The translations under genes were made by a program, and so were the position numbers. Below, piece after piece: positions 22,001 to 30,382 of a DNA stretch of 36,344 bases (the stretch's first letter is position 1; every line of letters starts with the position of its first letter). The notes under the pieces are model-generated. The model searched no databases. It saw only the letters and a list, made by a program, of their open reading frames with translations, and was not told where the DNA came from. The stretch lies in NCBI GenBank assembly GCA_947254025.1, contig CAMYBS010000012.1:1-36344 (forward strand). The letters run 5' to 3'. Origin of the DNA: an uncultured Clostridia bacterium (GTDB lineage Bacteria > Bacillota > Clostridia > Tissierellales > Peptoniphilaceae).

Positions 22001-23002
22001 TTATAGACCAAGGTTCGGATCCACCTCAAAAGCAAGATCCATCCCACGACATCCATGCACATATTCCAAGTACCCTTGTGCCCCTATCATCGCGGCATTA
22101 TCTGTAGTATAAACTGCCTTCGGGTAATACAGTGTGAAGCCATGTGCCTTCTCTTCCTTAATAAGCGCCTCGCGTAAGGCTTTATTGTTCGAAACACCGC
22201 CCGCAAGCACTATCTTGTCATAGCCGAGCTCGTCTTTCAAATCGACTGCCTTCTTTGCGAGTACATCGACTGCGGCCTTTTGAAAGGATGCTGCGACGTC
22301 GGCCTTATTGACTTCGCGTCCTCTTTGTTCTTCGTTATGAAGGTAGTTTAGAACCGCTGTCTTTAATCCCGAGAAACTAAAGTTGTAGTCGCCCGACTTC
22401 ATCATAACGCGTGGCAAGTCTATGGCATCTGTATTACCTTCCATAGCGAGTTTCTCTATCTCAGGTCCACCAGGGTACGGTAGTCCCAAAGCTCTTGCAA
22501 CCTTGTCAAAGGATTCGCCCGCAGCGTCATCCAAGGTTCTGCCGACTAAGTCATAGTCGTAGTAGTCCTTCATATTAACAAGGTAGGTGTGGCCACCTGA
22601 GACAACAAGCGAAACAAATGGTGGCTTCAGTCCCTCTGTCGTTATGTAGTTTGCTGCGATGTGCCCCTTCATGTGGTTAACAGGAACTAGCGGCACGTCC
22701 AAGGACATGGCTAGCGCCTTTGCAAAGGACACGCCAACAAGTAGGGCTCCGATCAGTCCCGGTCCCCTCGTTACAGATATAAATTCAATTTCTTCTAAGT
22801 CCGTCTTCGCTTCAGCTAGCGCCTTCTCCAAGACAGTCGAGATCGCTTCGATGTGCATCCTTGACGCAATCTCCGGCACCACGCCTCCGAACTCTCTGTG
22901 CGTATCTATCTGCGTTGCTATGACATTTGACAAAACTTCCAAGTCGTCCAAGATGGCGATGGATGTCTCGTCGCACGAACTTTCTATCGCTAAATGTTTC
23001 AC
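22001..23002 (-). CDS. tsaD: tRNA N6-adenosine threonylcarbamoyltransferase TsaD
   Basis: TsaD transfers the threonylcarbamoyl group onto A37 of ANN-decoding tRNAs, working with TsaB and TsaE encoded just upstream. The 333-residue protein has AIESSCDETS at the N terminus, the metal-binding HMKGHIAANY motif, SGGHTYLV and GGVSNNKALRE. The start is placed at GTG 23002 because GGAGGAG lies 5 bases upstream and the GTG overlaps the rimI stop as GTGA; a GTG four codons earlier lies within that ribosome site. It is the last gene of the secA-tsaD operon. Repeat copy F follows its stop; the next terminator is beyond the small antitoxin-like gene. Confidence 0.96.
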   Translation of the reverse strand: MKHLAIESSCDETSIAILDDLEVLSNVIATQIDTHREFGGVVPEIASRMHIEAISTVLEKALAEAKTDLEEIEFISVTRGPGLIGALLVGVSFAKALAMSLDVPLVPVNHMKGHIAANYITTEGLKPPFVSLVVSGGHTYLVNMKDYYDYDLVGRTLDDAAGESFDKVARALGLPYPGGPEIEKLAMEGNTDAIDLPRVMMKSGDYNFSFSGLKTAVLNYLHNEEQRGREVNKADVAASFQKAAVDVLAKKAVDLKDELGYDKIVLAGGVSNNKALREALIKEEKAHGFTLYYPKAVYTTDNAAMIGAQGYLEYVHGCRGMDLAFEVDPNLGL

Positions 23003-23415
23003 TTTCTCCTCCACATAATCAGCGCATCTTCACCATGGTAATAGTTTTTGCGCCTTGCCTCAATTTTAAAATCATACTTTTCATATAAGCTTATCGCCTT
23101 AAAATTGCTTACGCGAACTTCTAGGGCGATAGGTTTTTCTTCCGCTTCCTCAATTGCTTTTGCTAATAGCTTTGCGCCTATACCCTGCCCTCTCATATCT
23201 TCCGAGGCCGCTATGTGCATCAAATCCGCCTCGTCGTAGAGAATCTTGATATCGACAAAGCCTTGCACGGCTCCCTCTTCATCCACATAGACAAAGGCCT
23301 TAGAGCTTTCACTTTTAAGCTCACTTTCGACGACGCCCATGCTCCACGCATCGTCCGTACTTTGCAAAATCTCGTATATGGCCTCAGCATCCATAAGCTC
23401 AGCTTTTCTAATCAC
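22999..23415 (-). CDS. rimI: Ribosomal-protein-alanine N-acetyltransferase RimI
   Basis: This 138-residue GNAT-fold enzyme acetylates protein N termini (ribosomal protein bS18 in E. coli). Motif A for acetyl-CoA is MRGQGIGAKLLAKAIEEAEE (about residues 74-93), preceded by a DLMHIAAS strand and followed by LEVRVSNFKAISLYEKYDF, the typical RimI ending. The start is GTG at 23415, overlapping the tsaB stop as GTGA; its own stop overlaps the tsaD start. Location between tsaB and tsaD is common in Bacillota. Confidence 0.93.
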   Translation of the reverse strand: MIRKAELMDAEAIYEILQSTDDAWSMGVVESELKSESSKAFVYVDEEGAVQGFVDIKILYDEADLMHIAASEDMRGQGIGAKLLAKAIEEAEEKPIALEVRVSNFKAISLYEKYDFKIEARRKNYYHGEDALIMWRRK

Positions 23416-24083
23416 TTCTTGTCTTCCTCAGCTTGCGACGACTTCATATATATAGGTATCGCGCCGTATCTATCCTCAGCCTTCATTTCATCTATGTGAT
23501 CTATGACATAGTCAAGGACTTCCTTGGCTATGGGTTCGTTCTCTCTATAAACGCCTGCTATGACATTAGCCCCAAAGCTGTCCTTATATTTTCCATAGAA
23601 ATCGCCCGGCATAATGACAGTAGCGCTAAGTCCATTTACCATGTCTACAAGCTCATCAAGAGTGTAGATTCTCTCTTCCTTCACCAGTTCAAAGTCATCT
23701 TCATAGCTATAAAGCGCCGCAAAGGCTCTATCGCGTCTCGCATCTATCGCAGGGATGATGTATTTGAGTCCTTTGTAGCGGTAGCTCATTGCCTTTAGCG
23801 AAGAGACGGTGTATATTGGCTTATTGTCCTTAAAGCTGAAGGCCTTAATCATGGCTGCGGCTATCCTAAGTCCTGTGAAGGAACCGGGTCCCTTCGATAC
23901 TGCAAAGGCATCGACTTCATCCACTTTTAGACCGAAGATGTCCAAAATCTCCTTAGCCATCAGGGCAAGCTTTTCGGAGGCGCTCCTGTCGTATGAAACG
24001 TTGAACTCGCCTCTCACAACGCCGTCCACTGCAAGCGCCGCGCTTATATATCTACTTGAACTGTCTAAACTTAATATCTTCAT
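23412..24083 (-). CDS. tsaB: tRNA threonylcarbamoyladenosine biosynthesis protein TsaB
   Basis: This 223-residue ASKHA-fold partner of TsaD has ILSLDSSSRYISAAL at the N terminus, SKGPGSFTGLRI (the family's GPGSFTGLR motif) and PAIDARRDRAFAALY. It lacks the metal ligands and acts as a scaffold for TsaD and TsaE. The start is ATG 24083, with AGAGGTTAT just before it; the open frame's earlier codons include no ribosome site. The stop overlaps rimI. Confidence 0.95.
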   Translation of the reverse strand: MKILSLDSSSRYISAALAVDGVVRGEFNVSYDRSASEKLALMAKEILDIFGLKVDEVDAFAVSKGPGSFTGLRIAAAMIKAFSFKDNKPIYTVSSLKAMSYRYKGLKYIIPAIDARRDRAFAALYSYEDDFELVKEERIYTLDELVDMVNGLSATVIMPGDFYGKYKDSFGANVIAGVYRENEPIAKEVLDYVIDHIDEMKAEDRYGAIPIYMKSSQAEEDKK

Positions 24084-24090
24084 ATAACCT

Positions 24091-24507
24091 CTAATAATCA
24101 AAATTCGTTTCTATAATACGACTCTCGCCGTCTTTAGTAAGGCTTATCCTCTTCGCGTCTTTGAACTCACTCTCTATCGCCTCAGGCCACTCAATTAGGC
24201 TCACCGCCTTCTCATCATATAGGTAGTCATCAAGACCTAAGGAGTCGATGTCCATGGACTTTGTGAGTCTATATAAGTCGAAGTGGTATATAGAGACCTC
24301 CTTCGCCTTGTATACGTTCATGATTGCGAAAGTCGGACTTGTCACGTAGTCATCCGAACCGAGTGCCTTAACTATCGCCTTAGTGATGGTCGTCTTACCG
24401 GCACCCATCTCCCCTTTTAAAAGTACAATCTCGCCTAGGTCTATGGTCTTAGCTATGGCCTCAGCGGCGCGCACTGTATCAGAGAGTGTATTTAGTACTT
24501 CTCTCAT
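24091..24507 (-). CDS. tsaE: tRNA threonylcarbamoyladenosine biosynthesis ATPase TsaE
   Basis: This 138-residue P-loop ATPase drives turnover of the TsaB-TsaD complex. Walker A is GEMGAGKTT (residues 32-40); SPTFAIMNVY and YHFDLYRL are family signatures, with IEWPE as the acidic segment and SLIEW near residue 107. Its ATG lies one base after the prfB stop codon, with GGGAGG inside the end of prfB. Seven bases separate it from tsaB. Confidence 0.95.
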   Translation of the reverse strand: MREVLNTLSDTVRAAEAIAKTIDLGEIVLLKGEMGAGKTTITKAIVKALGSDDYVTSPTFAIMNVYKAKEVSIYHFDLYRLTKSMDIDSLGLDDYLYDEKAVSLIEWPEAIESEFKDAKRISLTKDGESRIIETNFDY

Positions 24508-24508
24508 A

Positions 24509-25613
24509 CTAAGCCTCCCTCACATGATCAAGGTAGGCGTAGATGAACTTATCTATGTCGCCATCAATGACCTTTTGCACCTCAAAGTTCTCCACATCTG
24601 TCCTGTGATCCTTAACTAGCATGTACGGATTAAAGATGTAGCTACGTATCTGCGAACCCCACGCAATCTGCGAGTAGTCGCCCGTAAGCTCGTCTATGGT
24701 CTTCTTGCGCTCCTCTTCCTTAAGCTGCACTAGCTTGCCGTAGAGTATGCGCAGTGCGACTTCCTTGTTCTGCCTTTGACTACGCTCGTTTTGGCATGTC
24801 GCAACAACTCCTGTCGGTATGTGCGTGATGCGCACCGCAGAGTCTGTCGTGTTAACCGATTGACCGCCTGCACCTTGCGAGCGGTAGTAGTCTATCTTTA
24901 AGTCCTCTTCTTTTATATCTATGGCTATGGTCTCGTCGATGTCAGGAAAGACGTCAACGGATGCAAAGCTCGTGTGTCTCTTCTTTTGCGAGTCGAAGGG
25001 CGATATCCTAACAAGTCTGTGAACCCCGCGCTCTGCCTTCAAAAAGCCATACGCGTAGTCGCCTAAGACCTTGAAGTATACACTTCTAATGCCGCCTTCA
25101 GTGTCCGCTAGGTAGTCGATGAGCTCCAGCTTGTAGTCATGATGCGCCGCCCACCTTGTATACATGCGGTAGAGCATCTCTGCCCAGTCCTGAGCGTCGG
25201 TGCCGCCAGTACCTGCGTGTATGGAGACAACAGCGCCGTTCTTATCATATTCGCCATCAAGTAGCGTCCTCACCTTTAGCTCCTCAAGCGCCATGTCAAT
25301 CTCTTCACTCAAAGCGTGCAAAGTGTTGTAGTTATCAGGTCTTTCTTCCTCGTATAGCTCGATGTAGACTTCCATATCCTCTAGCTTGGAGGCTATCTCT
25401 TCATAGCTATTAAGAGGCGTTGTAATGTCTTTGAGCTCGTCTATCACCTTATCGGCGGCCCCTTTATCGTCCCAAAACGACGGCTCCACCATCTTGGCAT
25501 CAAGCTTTTGCTTCTTCTCTTTTAGAGCATCAGCGTCAAAGATAGTCTCCTAATTTTATATATCTCTCTTTAAAATCTGCATAATCTTCTTTATACTCTT
25601 GTAAGGTCTTCAT
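24509..25613 (-). CDS. prfB: Peptide chain release factor 2, with programmed +1 frameshift
   Basis: RF2 reads UAA and UGA and releases the finished protein. Translation begins at ATG 25613 (TAATG overlap with secA), runs 25 codons to an in-frame TGA at 25538-25536, and must shift +1 to continue to 24509, giving 367 residues in all, the usual RF2 length. The shifted part has the SPF stop-reading motif (RISPFDSQKK), the catalytic GGQ (GAGGQSVN) and GTGGTDAQDW. The long uninterrupted frame from 25492 is only the part after the shift. Low RF2 favours the shift, so it makes more of itself. The second gene of the secA operon. Confidence 0.96.
25536..25551 (-). promoter_or_regulatory. prfB +1 frameshift signal
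   Basis: Minus strand AGGAGACTATCTTTGA: the internal Shine-Dalgarno-like AGGAG (25551-25547) sits just before the slippery CTT-TGA (25541-25536), with C following the stop. TGA is codon 26, as in most bacterial prfB genes. Confidence 0.95.
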
Positions 25614-28375
25614 TACTCATTCCTTCCGCAACAGTTTTTGTACTTCTTGCCACTTCCGCATGGGCATGGGTCGTTCCTGCCAACCTTCTTAGTCTTTCTA
25701 ACATATGGCTTCTTCTTCTCGTCAGATCCGTCGCCTTCGAAGCCTTCCTTGATGTTCTTGGCTTGCTCTCTCCTCTTGACCTTGCTTGGATCTTCAACGT
25801 GGAATAAAATTCTTAAAGTATCTTCCTTAATCGCCTCGTTCATAGCCTCGAACATGTCAAAGCCTTCAACAGCGTAGGCTCTCGCAGGGTCCTCTTGCGC
25901 CATCGACCTAAGGCCTATACCTTGCTTCAACTGATCCATCGCGTCGATGTGATCCATCCACTTCTCGTCAACAACTTGTAGAAGGACAACCCTTTCGACC
26001 TCTCTGAATCTTTCAGGAGTAAATTCCTTTTCCTTCGCAACGTAGCTGTCAAGTGCGCATCTTTCAAGCATGTCTACAAGCTCGTCCTTGTGCACATCAT
26101 TAAGATTAAGATCCTTCACATCCGCCATGTCTATATCGAAGATGGCCTTTAAGTGCATAAATAAGCTCTTAAAGTCCCACTCAGAAGAGTCCGCCTTCTC
26201 AAATGTCATGGTATTAACGAAGCCCTCTATGACGTCCTTAATCATCGAAACGATGTTATCTCTGAAGTCCGCGCCTTCAAGTAGCTTCTTTCTTTCAGTG
26301 TATATAACTTCCCTTTGCTTGTTCATTACGTCATCGTACTTAAGAACGTGCTTTCTGATTCCGTAGTTGTTACCTTCAACCTTTCTTTGTGCCGACTCAA
26401 TTAGCCTTGTTAATAGTGGTGACTTGATCGAGTCGCCTTCAGCCATATTCATCATGTCGATGGCATTTTTGAATTTGTCGCCACCAAATAGACGCATCAA
26501 ATCGTCCTCAGCTGATATATAGAATGTCGATGAACCGGGGTCGCCTTGTCTTCCGGCACGACCACGGAGTTGATTGTCGATACGTCTCGACTCGTGTCTT
26601 TCAGTACCGATGATGTGTAGGCCGCCAGAAGCCACAACCTTGTTCTTCTCCTCTTGAAGCTCATCCTTATACTGTTCAACGAAATCTTCGTATTCTTTTC
26701 TATTCTTAAGAACTTCAGTATCCTTAGTGTCCTCGTGAGAATCAACCTGTGCCATCTCTTCCTCAGATAGACCCTTCCTTCTCATCGCTTGTTTAGCCAT
26801 GAACTCAGGGTTACCGCCTAAGATGATGTCGGTACCACGGCCCGCCATGTTAGTTGCGATAGTAACTTGACCTAAACGGCCAGCTTGCGCAACAATCTCC
26901 GCTTCCTTGTCGTGGAACTTCGCATTCAAGACCTCGTGCTTGATGCCAGTCTTTTTTAATAGCTTTGATAATTCTTCCGACTTCTCTATGCTGATAGTGC
27001 CGACTAGAACCGGTTGACCAGTCTCGTGCCTCTTCTTTATATCATCAATAACCGCGTTAAACTTCTCAGCCTCAGTTCTGTAGATCTCGTCAGGATTGTC
27101 CACCCTGATTACAGGCTTGTTAGTTGGGATCTCGATAACATCCATGTGGTAGATGTCTTGGAACTCGTCCTCTTCAGTCTTCGCAGTACCAGTCATACCC
27201 GAAAGTTTCTTGTACATTCTAAAGTAGTTTTGGAAAGTGATAGTCGCCAAAGTCTTCGACTCGCTTCTAACCTCAAGACCTTCCTTCGCCTCAATAGCTT
27301 GATGAAGACCATCAGAGTAGCGTCTACCAAACATCAAACGGCCAGTAAACTCGTCAACGATGATGATCTCGCCATCCTTCACAACATAGTCCCTGTCCTT
27401 CTTCATAAGGCTTCTTGCCTTCATCGCTTGATTGATATGGTGAATGATCTCCATATTCTCAATGTCAGAAAGGTTCTCAACCTTGAAAAACTCCTCAGCC
27501 TTCTTAGTTCCAAGCTCTGTTAATAAGACAGATCTATCCTTTTCATTAACCACGTAGTCCTTAGTTTCAACCTCTTCCACCTCAGGCTTAACAAACCTGT
27601 CAAGCGGATCTACATGCTCGTCAGGATCTTGAATCCTAACAGATAGCCTCGAAACAAAAGTCTTTGCAAGCTCGTATAGGTCAGTCGACTTGTCGCCTTG
27701 ACCAGAAATGATTAATGGAGTTCTCGCCTCATCTATCAAGATAGAGTCAACTTCGTCCACGATAGCGTAGTTTAGCTCCCTTTGCACCATGTCATCCTTG
27801 TAGATAACCATGTTGTCCTTTAGGTAGTCAAAGCCAAACTCGTTGTTAGTTCCGTAAGTGATGTCAGACGCGTAGGCGACCTTCCTATCTTCCTTAGACA
27901 TATCGTGAATGATGCAGCCAACAGATAGACCTAGAAACTCAAAGATCTTACCCATCCAGTCCCTGTCACGCTTAGCAAGGTAGTCGTTCACAGTAACAAT
28001 GTGCACACCCTTGCCCTCAAGCGCATTAAGATAAGCAGGCATAGTCTCAACCAAAGTCTTACCTTCACCAGTCTTCATTTCAGCGATGCGGCCTTGATGC
28101 AAGATGATACCGCCTTCGACTTGCACCCTGTATGGCATCATGCCAAGAACCCTCTTCGAAGCCTCCCTTACAGTTGCAAACGCCTCCGGTAAAATGTCGT
28201 CAAGCGTCTCACCGCCCTTAAGCCTTTCCTTTAATTTATTAGTATTATTCTTTAATTCATCGTCAGATAATCTAGAGTATTCCTCCTCCAAAGCCATAAC
28301 AGCCTCAGTTTGATTTAGATTTTTCTTAATAGCCCTATCAGAAGTAGAGCCAAACAACTTAGAAAATAATCCCAT
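25613..28375 (-). CDS. secA: Preprotein translocase ATPase SecA
   Basis: SecA is the motor that pushes preproteins through SecYEG; here it would export the two SLH proteins. The 920-residue protein has MKTGEGKTL (Walker A, about residue 85), [15 protein letters not shown] (DEAD-like Walker B), [10 protein letters not shown] and [10 protein letters not shown] (helicase motif VI), and a C-terminal zinc site [13 protein letters not shown] that binds SecB or membrane. ATG 28375 is preceded by GAAGGTGA. It is the first gene of the operon continuing through prfB, tsaE, tsaB, rimI and tsaD. Its own promoter lies at 28408-28436. Confidence 0.97.
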   Translation of the reverse strand: MGLFSKLFGSTSDRAIKKNLNQTEAVMALEEEYSRLSDDELKNNTNKLKERLKGGETLDDILPEAFATVREASKRVLGMMPYRVQVEGGIILHQGRIAEMKTGEGKTLVETMPAYLNALEGKGVHIVTVNDYLAKRDRDWMGKIFEFLGLSVGCIIHDMSKEDRKVAYASDITYGTNNEFGFDYLKDNMVIYKDDMVQRELNYAIVDEVDSILIDEARTPLIISGQGDKSTDLYELAKTFVSRLSVRIQDPDEHVDPLDRFVKPEVEEVETKDYVVNEKDRSVLLTELGTKKAEEFFKVENLSDIENMEIIHHINQAMKARSLMKKDRDYVVKDGEIIIVDEFTGRLMFGRRYSDGLHQAIEAKEGLEVRSESKTLATITFQNYFRMYKKLSGMTGTAKTEEDEFQDIYHMDVIEIPTNKPVIRVDNPDEIYRTEAEKFNAVIDDIKKRHETGQPVLVGTISIEKSEELSKLLKKTGIKHEVLNAKFHDKEAEIVAQAGRLGQVTIATNMAGRGTDIILGGNPEFMAKQAMRRKGLSEEEMAQVDSHEDTKDTEVLKNRKEYEDFVEQYKDELQEEKNKVVASGGLHIIGTERHESRRIDNQLRGRAGRQGDPGSSTFYISAEDDLMRLFGGDKFKNAIDMMNMAEGDSIKSPLLTRLIESAQRKVEGNNYGIRKHVLKYDDVMNKQREVIYTERKKLLEGADFRDNIVSMIKDVIEGFVNTMTFEKADSSEWDFKSLFMHLKAIFDIDMADVKDLNLNDVHKDELVDMLERCALDSYVAKEKEFTPERFREVERVVLLQVVDEKWMDHIDAMDQLKQGIGLRSMAQEDPARAYAVEGFDMFEAMNEAIKEDTLRILFHVEDPSKVKRREQAKNIKEGFEGDGSDEKKKPYVRKTKKVGRNDPCPCGSGKKYKNCCGRNE

Positions 28376-28407
28376 ATTTTCACCTTCTTTATTTTATTTC
28401 ACCCTCT

Positions 28408-28436
28408 ATTATACCCGATAATGAGATATTTTTCAA
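28408..28436 (-). promoter_or_regulatory. Promoter of the secA operon
   Basis: Minus strand: TTGAAA (28431-28436), 17-base spacer, TATAAT (28408-28413), 32 bases upstream of the secA start. Confidence 0.88.
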
Positions 28437-28506
28437 GATTTGTATACATATTATCCTTAATAAGCCTACGAATATATATCTCGCGAGCCGTGTAGTAGCT
28501 AGTGGG

Positions 28507-28582
28507 GTGTATAGTAGGAGACTTGGTATATAGTAGTGAGTGAGGTGTATAGTAGTGAGTGAGGTGTATGGTGAGAGGCGAG
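28507..28582. repeat. Tandem 19-bp repeats upstream of the secA promoter
   Basis: Four imperfect 19-base units in a row: GTGTATAGTAGGAGACTTG (28507), GTATATAGTAGTGAGTGAG (28526), GTGTATAGTAGTGAGTGAG (28545) and GTGTATGGTGAGAGGCGAG (28564). The middle two differ at one base. A decayed fifth unit may precede them at about 28490. No coding role is apparent. Confidence 0.75.
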
Positions 28583-28586
28583 GCAT

Positions 28587-28614
28587 AAAAAAAGCAAGTA
28601 CATAAAGTACTCGC
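28587..28614 (-). terminator. Second terminator of the candidate small RNA
   Basis: GCAAGTAC (28594-28601) pairs with GTACTCGC (28607-28614), with one wobble, around ATAAA; on the minus strand seven T follow. It would catch read-through from the terminator at 28646-28693 before the secA promoter. Confidence 0.8.
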
Positions 28615-28645
28615 CACAGATACCTGCACTTGCAACATATTGCAC

Positions 28646-28720
28646 ATAAAAAAAGACGAAAAGGAATACATCTTAACAAAGTATTCCCTCTCGTTGGCTA
28701 ATAACACTGCCACTATCTGT
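28646..28720 (-). ncRNA. Candidate small RNA of about 75 nt
   Basis: A consensus promoter (28727-28755) and a strong terminator enclose a region with no convincing gene. The terminator hairpin is GGAATAC/GTATTCC (28663-28669 and 28681-28687), extended by partly paired CGAAAA/CTCTCG, and followed on the minus strand by a run of T. A second terminator 30 bases further (28587-28614) would give a longer form of about 135 nt. The 28376-29043 gap also holds the secA promoter, 19-bp repeats and repeat copy E. It matches no RNA family I know. Alternatively this is an attenuated leader of secA. Confidence 0.45.
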
Positions 28721-28726
28721 ATGATT

Positions 28727-28755
28727 ATAATATCAGATTTTCATTACTTTGTCAA
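28727..28755 (-). promoter_or_regulatory. Orphan sigma-A promoter (candidate small RNA)
   Basis: Minus strand: TTGACA (28750-28755), 17-base spacer, TATTAT (28727-28732). It is flanked by terminators on both sides and no ribosome site with a start follows. Confidence 0.75.
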
Positions 28756-28787
28756 TCTAAGCTAGCTTTCTATCAAGTAGCACAGAT

Positions 28788-28816
28788 AAAAAAAGAGAAG
28801 GTATATCTACCTTCTC
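28788..28816 (-). terminator. Terminator of the DUF1659-DUF2922 transcript
   Basis: GAGAAGGTA (28795-28803) pairs perfectly with TACCTTCTC (28808-28816) around TATC; on the minus strand seven T follow. Repeat copy E lies between it and the DUF2922 stop. Confidence 0.92.
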
Positions 28817-28845
28817 CCAATTACTTACACTATTTTGTTTGTGTA

Positions 28846-29041
28846 GAGAACGAAGTGGAGCTTGTTCCCCGACCAATTTCTTAGAAAAAATCTTTCTCCA
28901 CAACTTCTACTCCGCGTGCTATTTCGCAGAGGAAATTTAGGCAGGGGACGAAGTGGAGCTTTGAGGCAAGCGGAGCGTACAAATGTACCCAGGGCATTGC
29001 CGAAAAGCGAACAAGTTCCCTGTAAAATTTCAATGTGAAAT
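28846..29041. repeat. Modular palindromic element, copy E (3' of the DUF2922 gene)
   Basis: The main part (28921-29041) is a nested palindrome: ATTTCGCA (28921-28928) with TGTGAAAT (29034-29041), GAAATTT (28932-28938) with AAATTTC (29025-29031), CAGGG (28942-28946) with CCCTG (29018-29022), and GGCAA/TTGCC around a GTAC...GTAC centre. It shares CGAAGTGGAGC and the GCATTGCCG block with copies G and D. A further fragment at 28846-28868 (GAACGAAGTGGAGCTTGTTC) forms a small hairpin of its own. The right arm ends two bases before the DUF2922 stop. Confidence 0.85.
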
Positions 29042-29043
29042 AG

Positions 29044-29256
29044 TTAGAATAAGACTTCAGTTTTCGTCTCAACATTCTTCGCTCCAACAAGCAACATAAC
29101 CTTAGAGTCGTTCTTATTCACAAGTAAAGACTTTTCAACGATAGTCTTTAGTGCGTTCTTAACCTCTTCAGCTGTAAGACCCTCTTTAGGATCTTGTACA
29201 GACATAGAATATGGCTTGCCGTCCTCACATTTAAAGCTTAATTGTAATCTCTTCAT
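29044..29256 (-). CDS. DUF2922 family small protein
   Basis: This 70-residue protein fits DUF2922: a first strand RLQLSFKCEDGKPYSMSVQD, a middle helix LTAEEVKNALKTIVEKSL and a closing strand with TKTEVLF. Function is unknown; family members are small, cytoplasmic and usually sit beside a DUF1659 gene, as here. AAAGGAGGTGAGATA precedes the ATG. It is the second gene of a two-gene unit, 33 bases after the first, and its stop is followed by repeat copy E and a terminator. Confidence 0.85.
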   Translation of the reverse strand: MKRLQLSFKCEDGKPYSMSVQDPKEGLTAEEVKNALKTIVEKSLLVNKNDSKVMLLVGAKNVETKTEVLF

Positions 29257-29289
29257 TATCTCACCTCCTTTCCATAAATTTGCCTACAA

Positions 29290-29484
29290 CTATAGATCAG
29301 TTACACTAATCTTTTGTACTTTGTTAATCTCCTTACCTAAAAGAGCAGTAAAAGCATCCTTAAACACCTTTAGGTCCTCATTCGAAGCAGTGTTGTCAAC
29401 GTAGTTTACAGTTCTAGAGAACTTTCTTACAGCGTTGTCCTTACCCATGCCGTCGAAAAATAATTTAACAGAAGTCTTAACCAT
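29290..29484 (-). CDS. DUF1659 family small protein
   Basis: This 64-residue protein fits DUF1659: a basic first strand (KTSVKLFFDGMGKDNAVRK), RTVNYVDNTASNEDLKVF, then a helix with AFTALLGKEINKV. Function unknown. AAAGGAGGTGAG precedes two adjacent ATG codons; the second (29484) has the better 7-base spacing, while the ATG at 29502 lies inside the ribosome site region. It is divergent from a sigma-factor gene, which suggests common control. Confidence 0.8.
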   Translation of the reverse strand: MVKTSVKLFFDGMGKDNAVRKFSRTVNYVDNTASNEDLKVFKDAFTALLGKEINKVQKISVTDL

Positions 29485-29516
29485 CATCTCACCTCCTTTC
29501 ATCTCGTAAAGCCTTA

Positions 29517-29695
29517 AGCCTTACACCCTATATATACTAAAACGCGCCTTCGTTTCCTACGCGGACCCACTATGATAATAGTGCTAGCGTACACTTAAGT
29601 GTCCAATATTAGATGCGAGTGACCAATATATGCACGCACTCACATATTATGCACGCGACTCATCATTTGAGAGAAGATATGCATATACTTATACT
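29517..29695. promoter_or_regulatory. Divergent regulatory region between DUF1659 and the sigma factor gene
   Basis: It contains a perfect 12-bp palindrome ACACTTAAGTGT (29590-29601), a CACTAT-GATA-ATAGTG inverted repeat (29569-29584), and two direct copies of about 19 bp, ATGCACGCACTCA and ATGCACGCGACTCA (near 29633 and 29650). The promoter of the sigma factor gene is TTGAGA (29667-29672), 17 bases, TATACT (29690-29695). No clear sigma-A promoter is seen for the DUF1659 gene, which would fit control by the divergent sigma factor. Confidence 0.55.
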
Positions 29696-29719
29696 TAAGA
29701 TAAGAAAGGAGAGATGCAT

Positions 29720-30256
29720 ATGTACATTGATTTTGATAATGTAGCAATTAGATACCAAGAGATGAAGGAAATAGCACCCAGCATCCTAGAGAGACTCATG
29801 CCACTTATACTTAGTAGCATCGCGCGCTACTACCCACTTGCAAAAGATAGAGACGACCTCGTGCAAGAGCTCCTAGTCGTAGTCTTAGAAGCCATGCTAG
29901 ACTTTAGAGAAGATCACGGAGCACACGCCCTCGCCCTCATCGCCTCGCGCATCAAGTACCACCTGCTTAATAAGTATAAGAAGAAAACCGAAGAGTGCCC
30001 ACTTGGTGAAGACGCCTTCCTCGTAGAAGACGAAACAAGCATGGATGACTTCGAGGCACTCTTTAGAAAAGACAGCCTTGGCAATATATTTAAAAGCCTT
30101 ACAGCCGAGGAGACCCAGCTTATCTACCTTAGATACTACACCGAGATGAGCTTCGAAGACATAGGCAAAGCCCTTCATTGCTCCAAAAGCACCGCACACA
30201 AAAAAGTCACAGCACTACTAAAAAAGCTTAGACGCAAATATAAAAAATGGAACTAA
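29720..30256 (+). CDS. Sigma-70 family RNA polymerase sigma factor
   Basis: This 178-residue protein has only regions 2 and 4, so it is an alternative sigma factor. Region 2 is at about residues 30-85 (DRDDLVQELLVVVLEAMLDF, then SRIKYHLLNKYKK); region 4 is near 120-175 (LTAEETQLIYLRYYTEMSFE followed by the helix-turn-helix DIGKALHCSKSTAHKKVTAL). The start is ATG 29720, 8 bases after GGAG; the ATG at 29714 is too close. It faces the DUF1659-DUF2922 genes, which are plausible targets; no anti-sigma factor gene is adjacent. It may resemble small SigH/UviA-type regulators, but that is uncertain. Confidence 0.87.
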   Translation: MYIDFDNVAIRYQEMKEIAPSILERLMPLILSSIARYYPLAKDRDDLVQELLVVVLEAMLDFREDHGAHALALIASRIKYHLLNKYKKKTEECPLGEDAFLVEDETSMDDFEALFRKDSLGNIFKSLTAEETQLIYLRYYTEMSFEDIGKALHCSKSTAHKKVTALLKKLRRKYKKWN

Positions 30257-30316
30257 GCATAAAGTATGATTTTTGAGATAATGGCAAATATTTTCAGAAA
30301 AAGAAGACATTAGCTA

Positions 30317-30345
30317 TTGACATAGAGTGTCAAGTGGACTATAAT
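30317..30345 (+). promoter_or_regulatory. Strong promoter with palindromic -35 (operator-like)
   Basis: TTGACA (30317-30322), 17-base spacer, TATAAT (30340-30345), both perfect. The -35 box is the left arm of TTGACA-TAGAG-TGTCAA (30317-30333), a perfect inverted repeat placed where a repressor would block polymerase. Confidence 0.85.
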
Positions 30346-30382
30346 AGACTATACCGGAAAGATATCATGGAGGTAAGAAGAT

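Noticed and set aside
28399..28713. 104-codon minus-strand frame upstream of secA
   Set aside because: It crosses two intrinsic terminators, the 19-bp tandem repeats and the secA promoter, with no ribosome site; a SecM-like arrest peptide was considered but nothing supports it.
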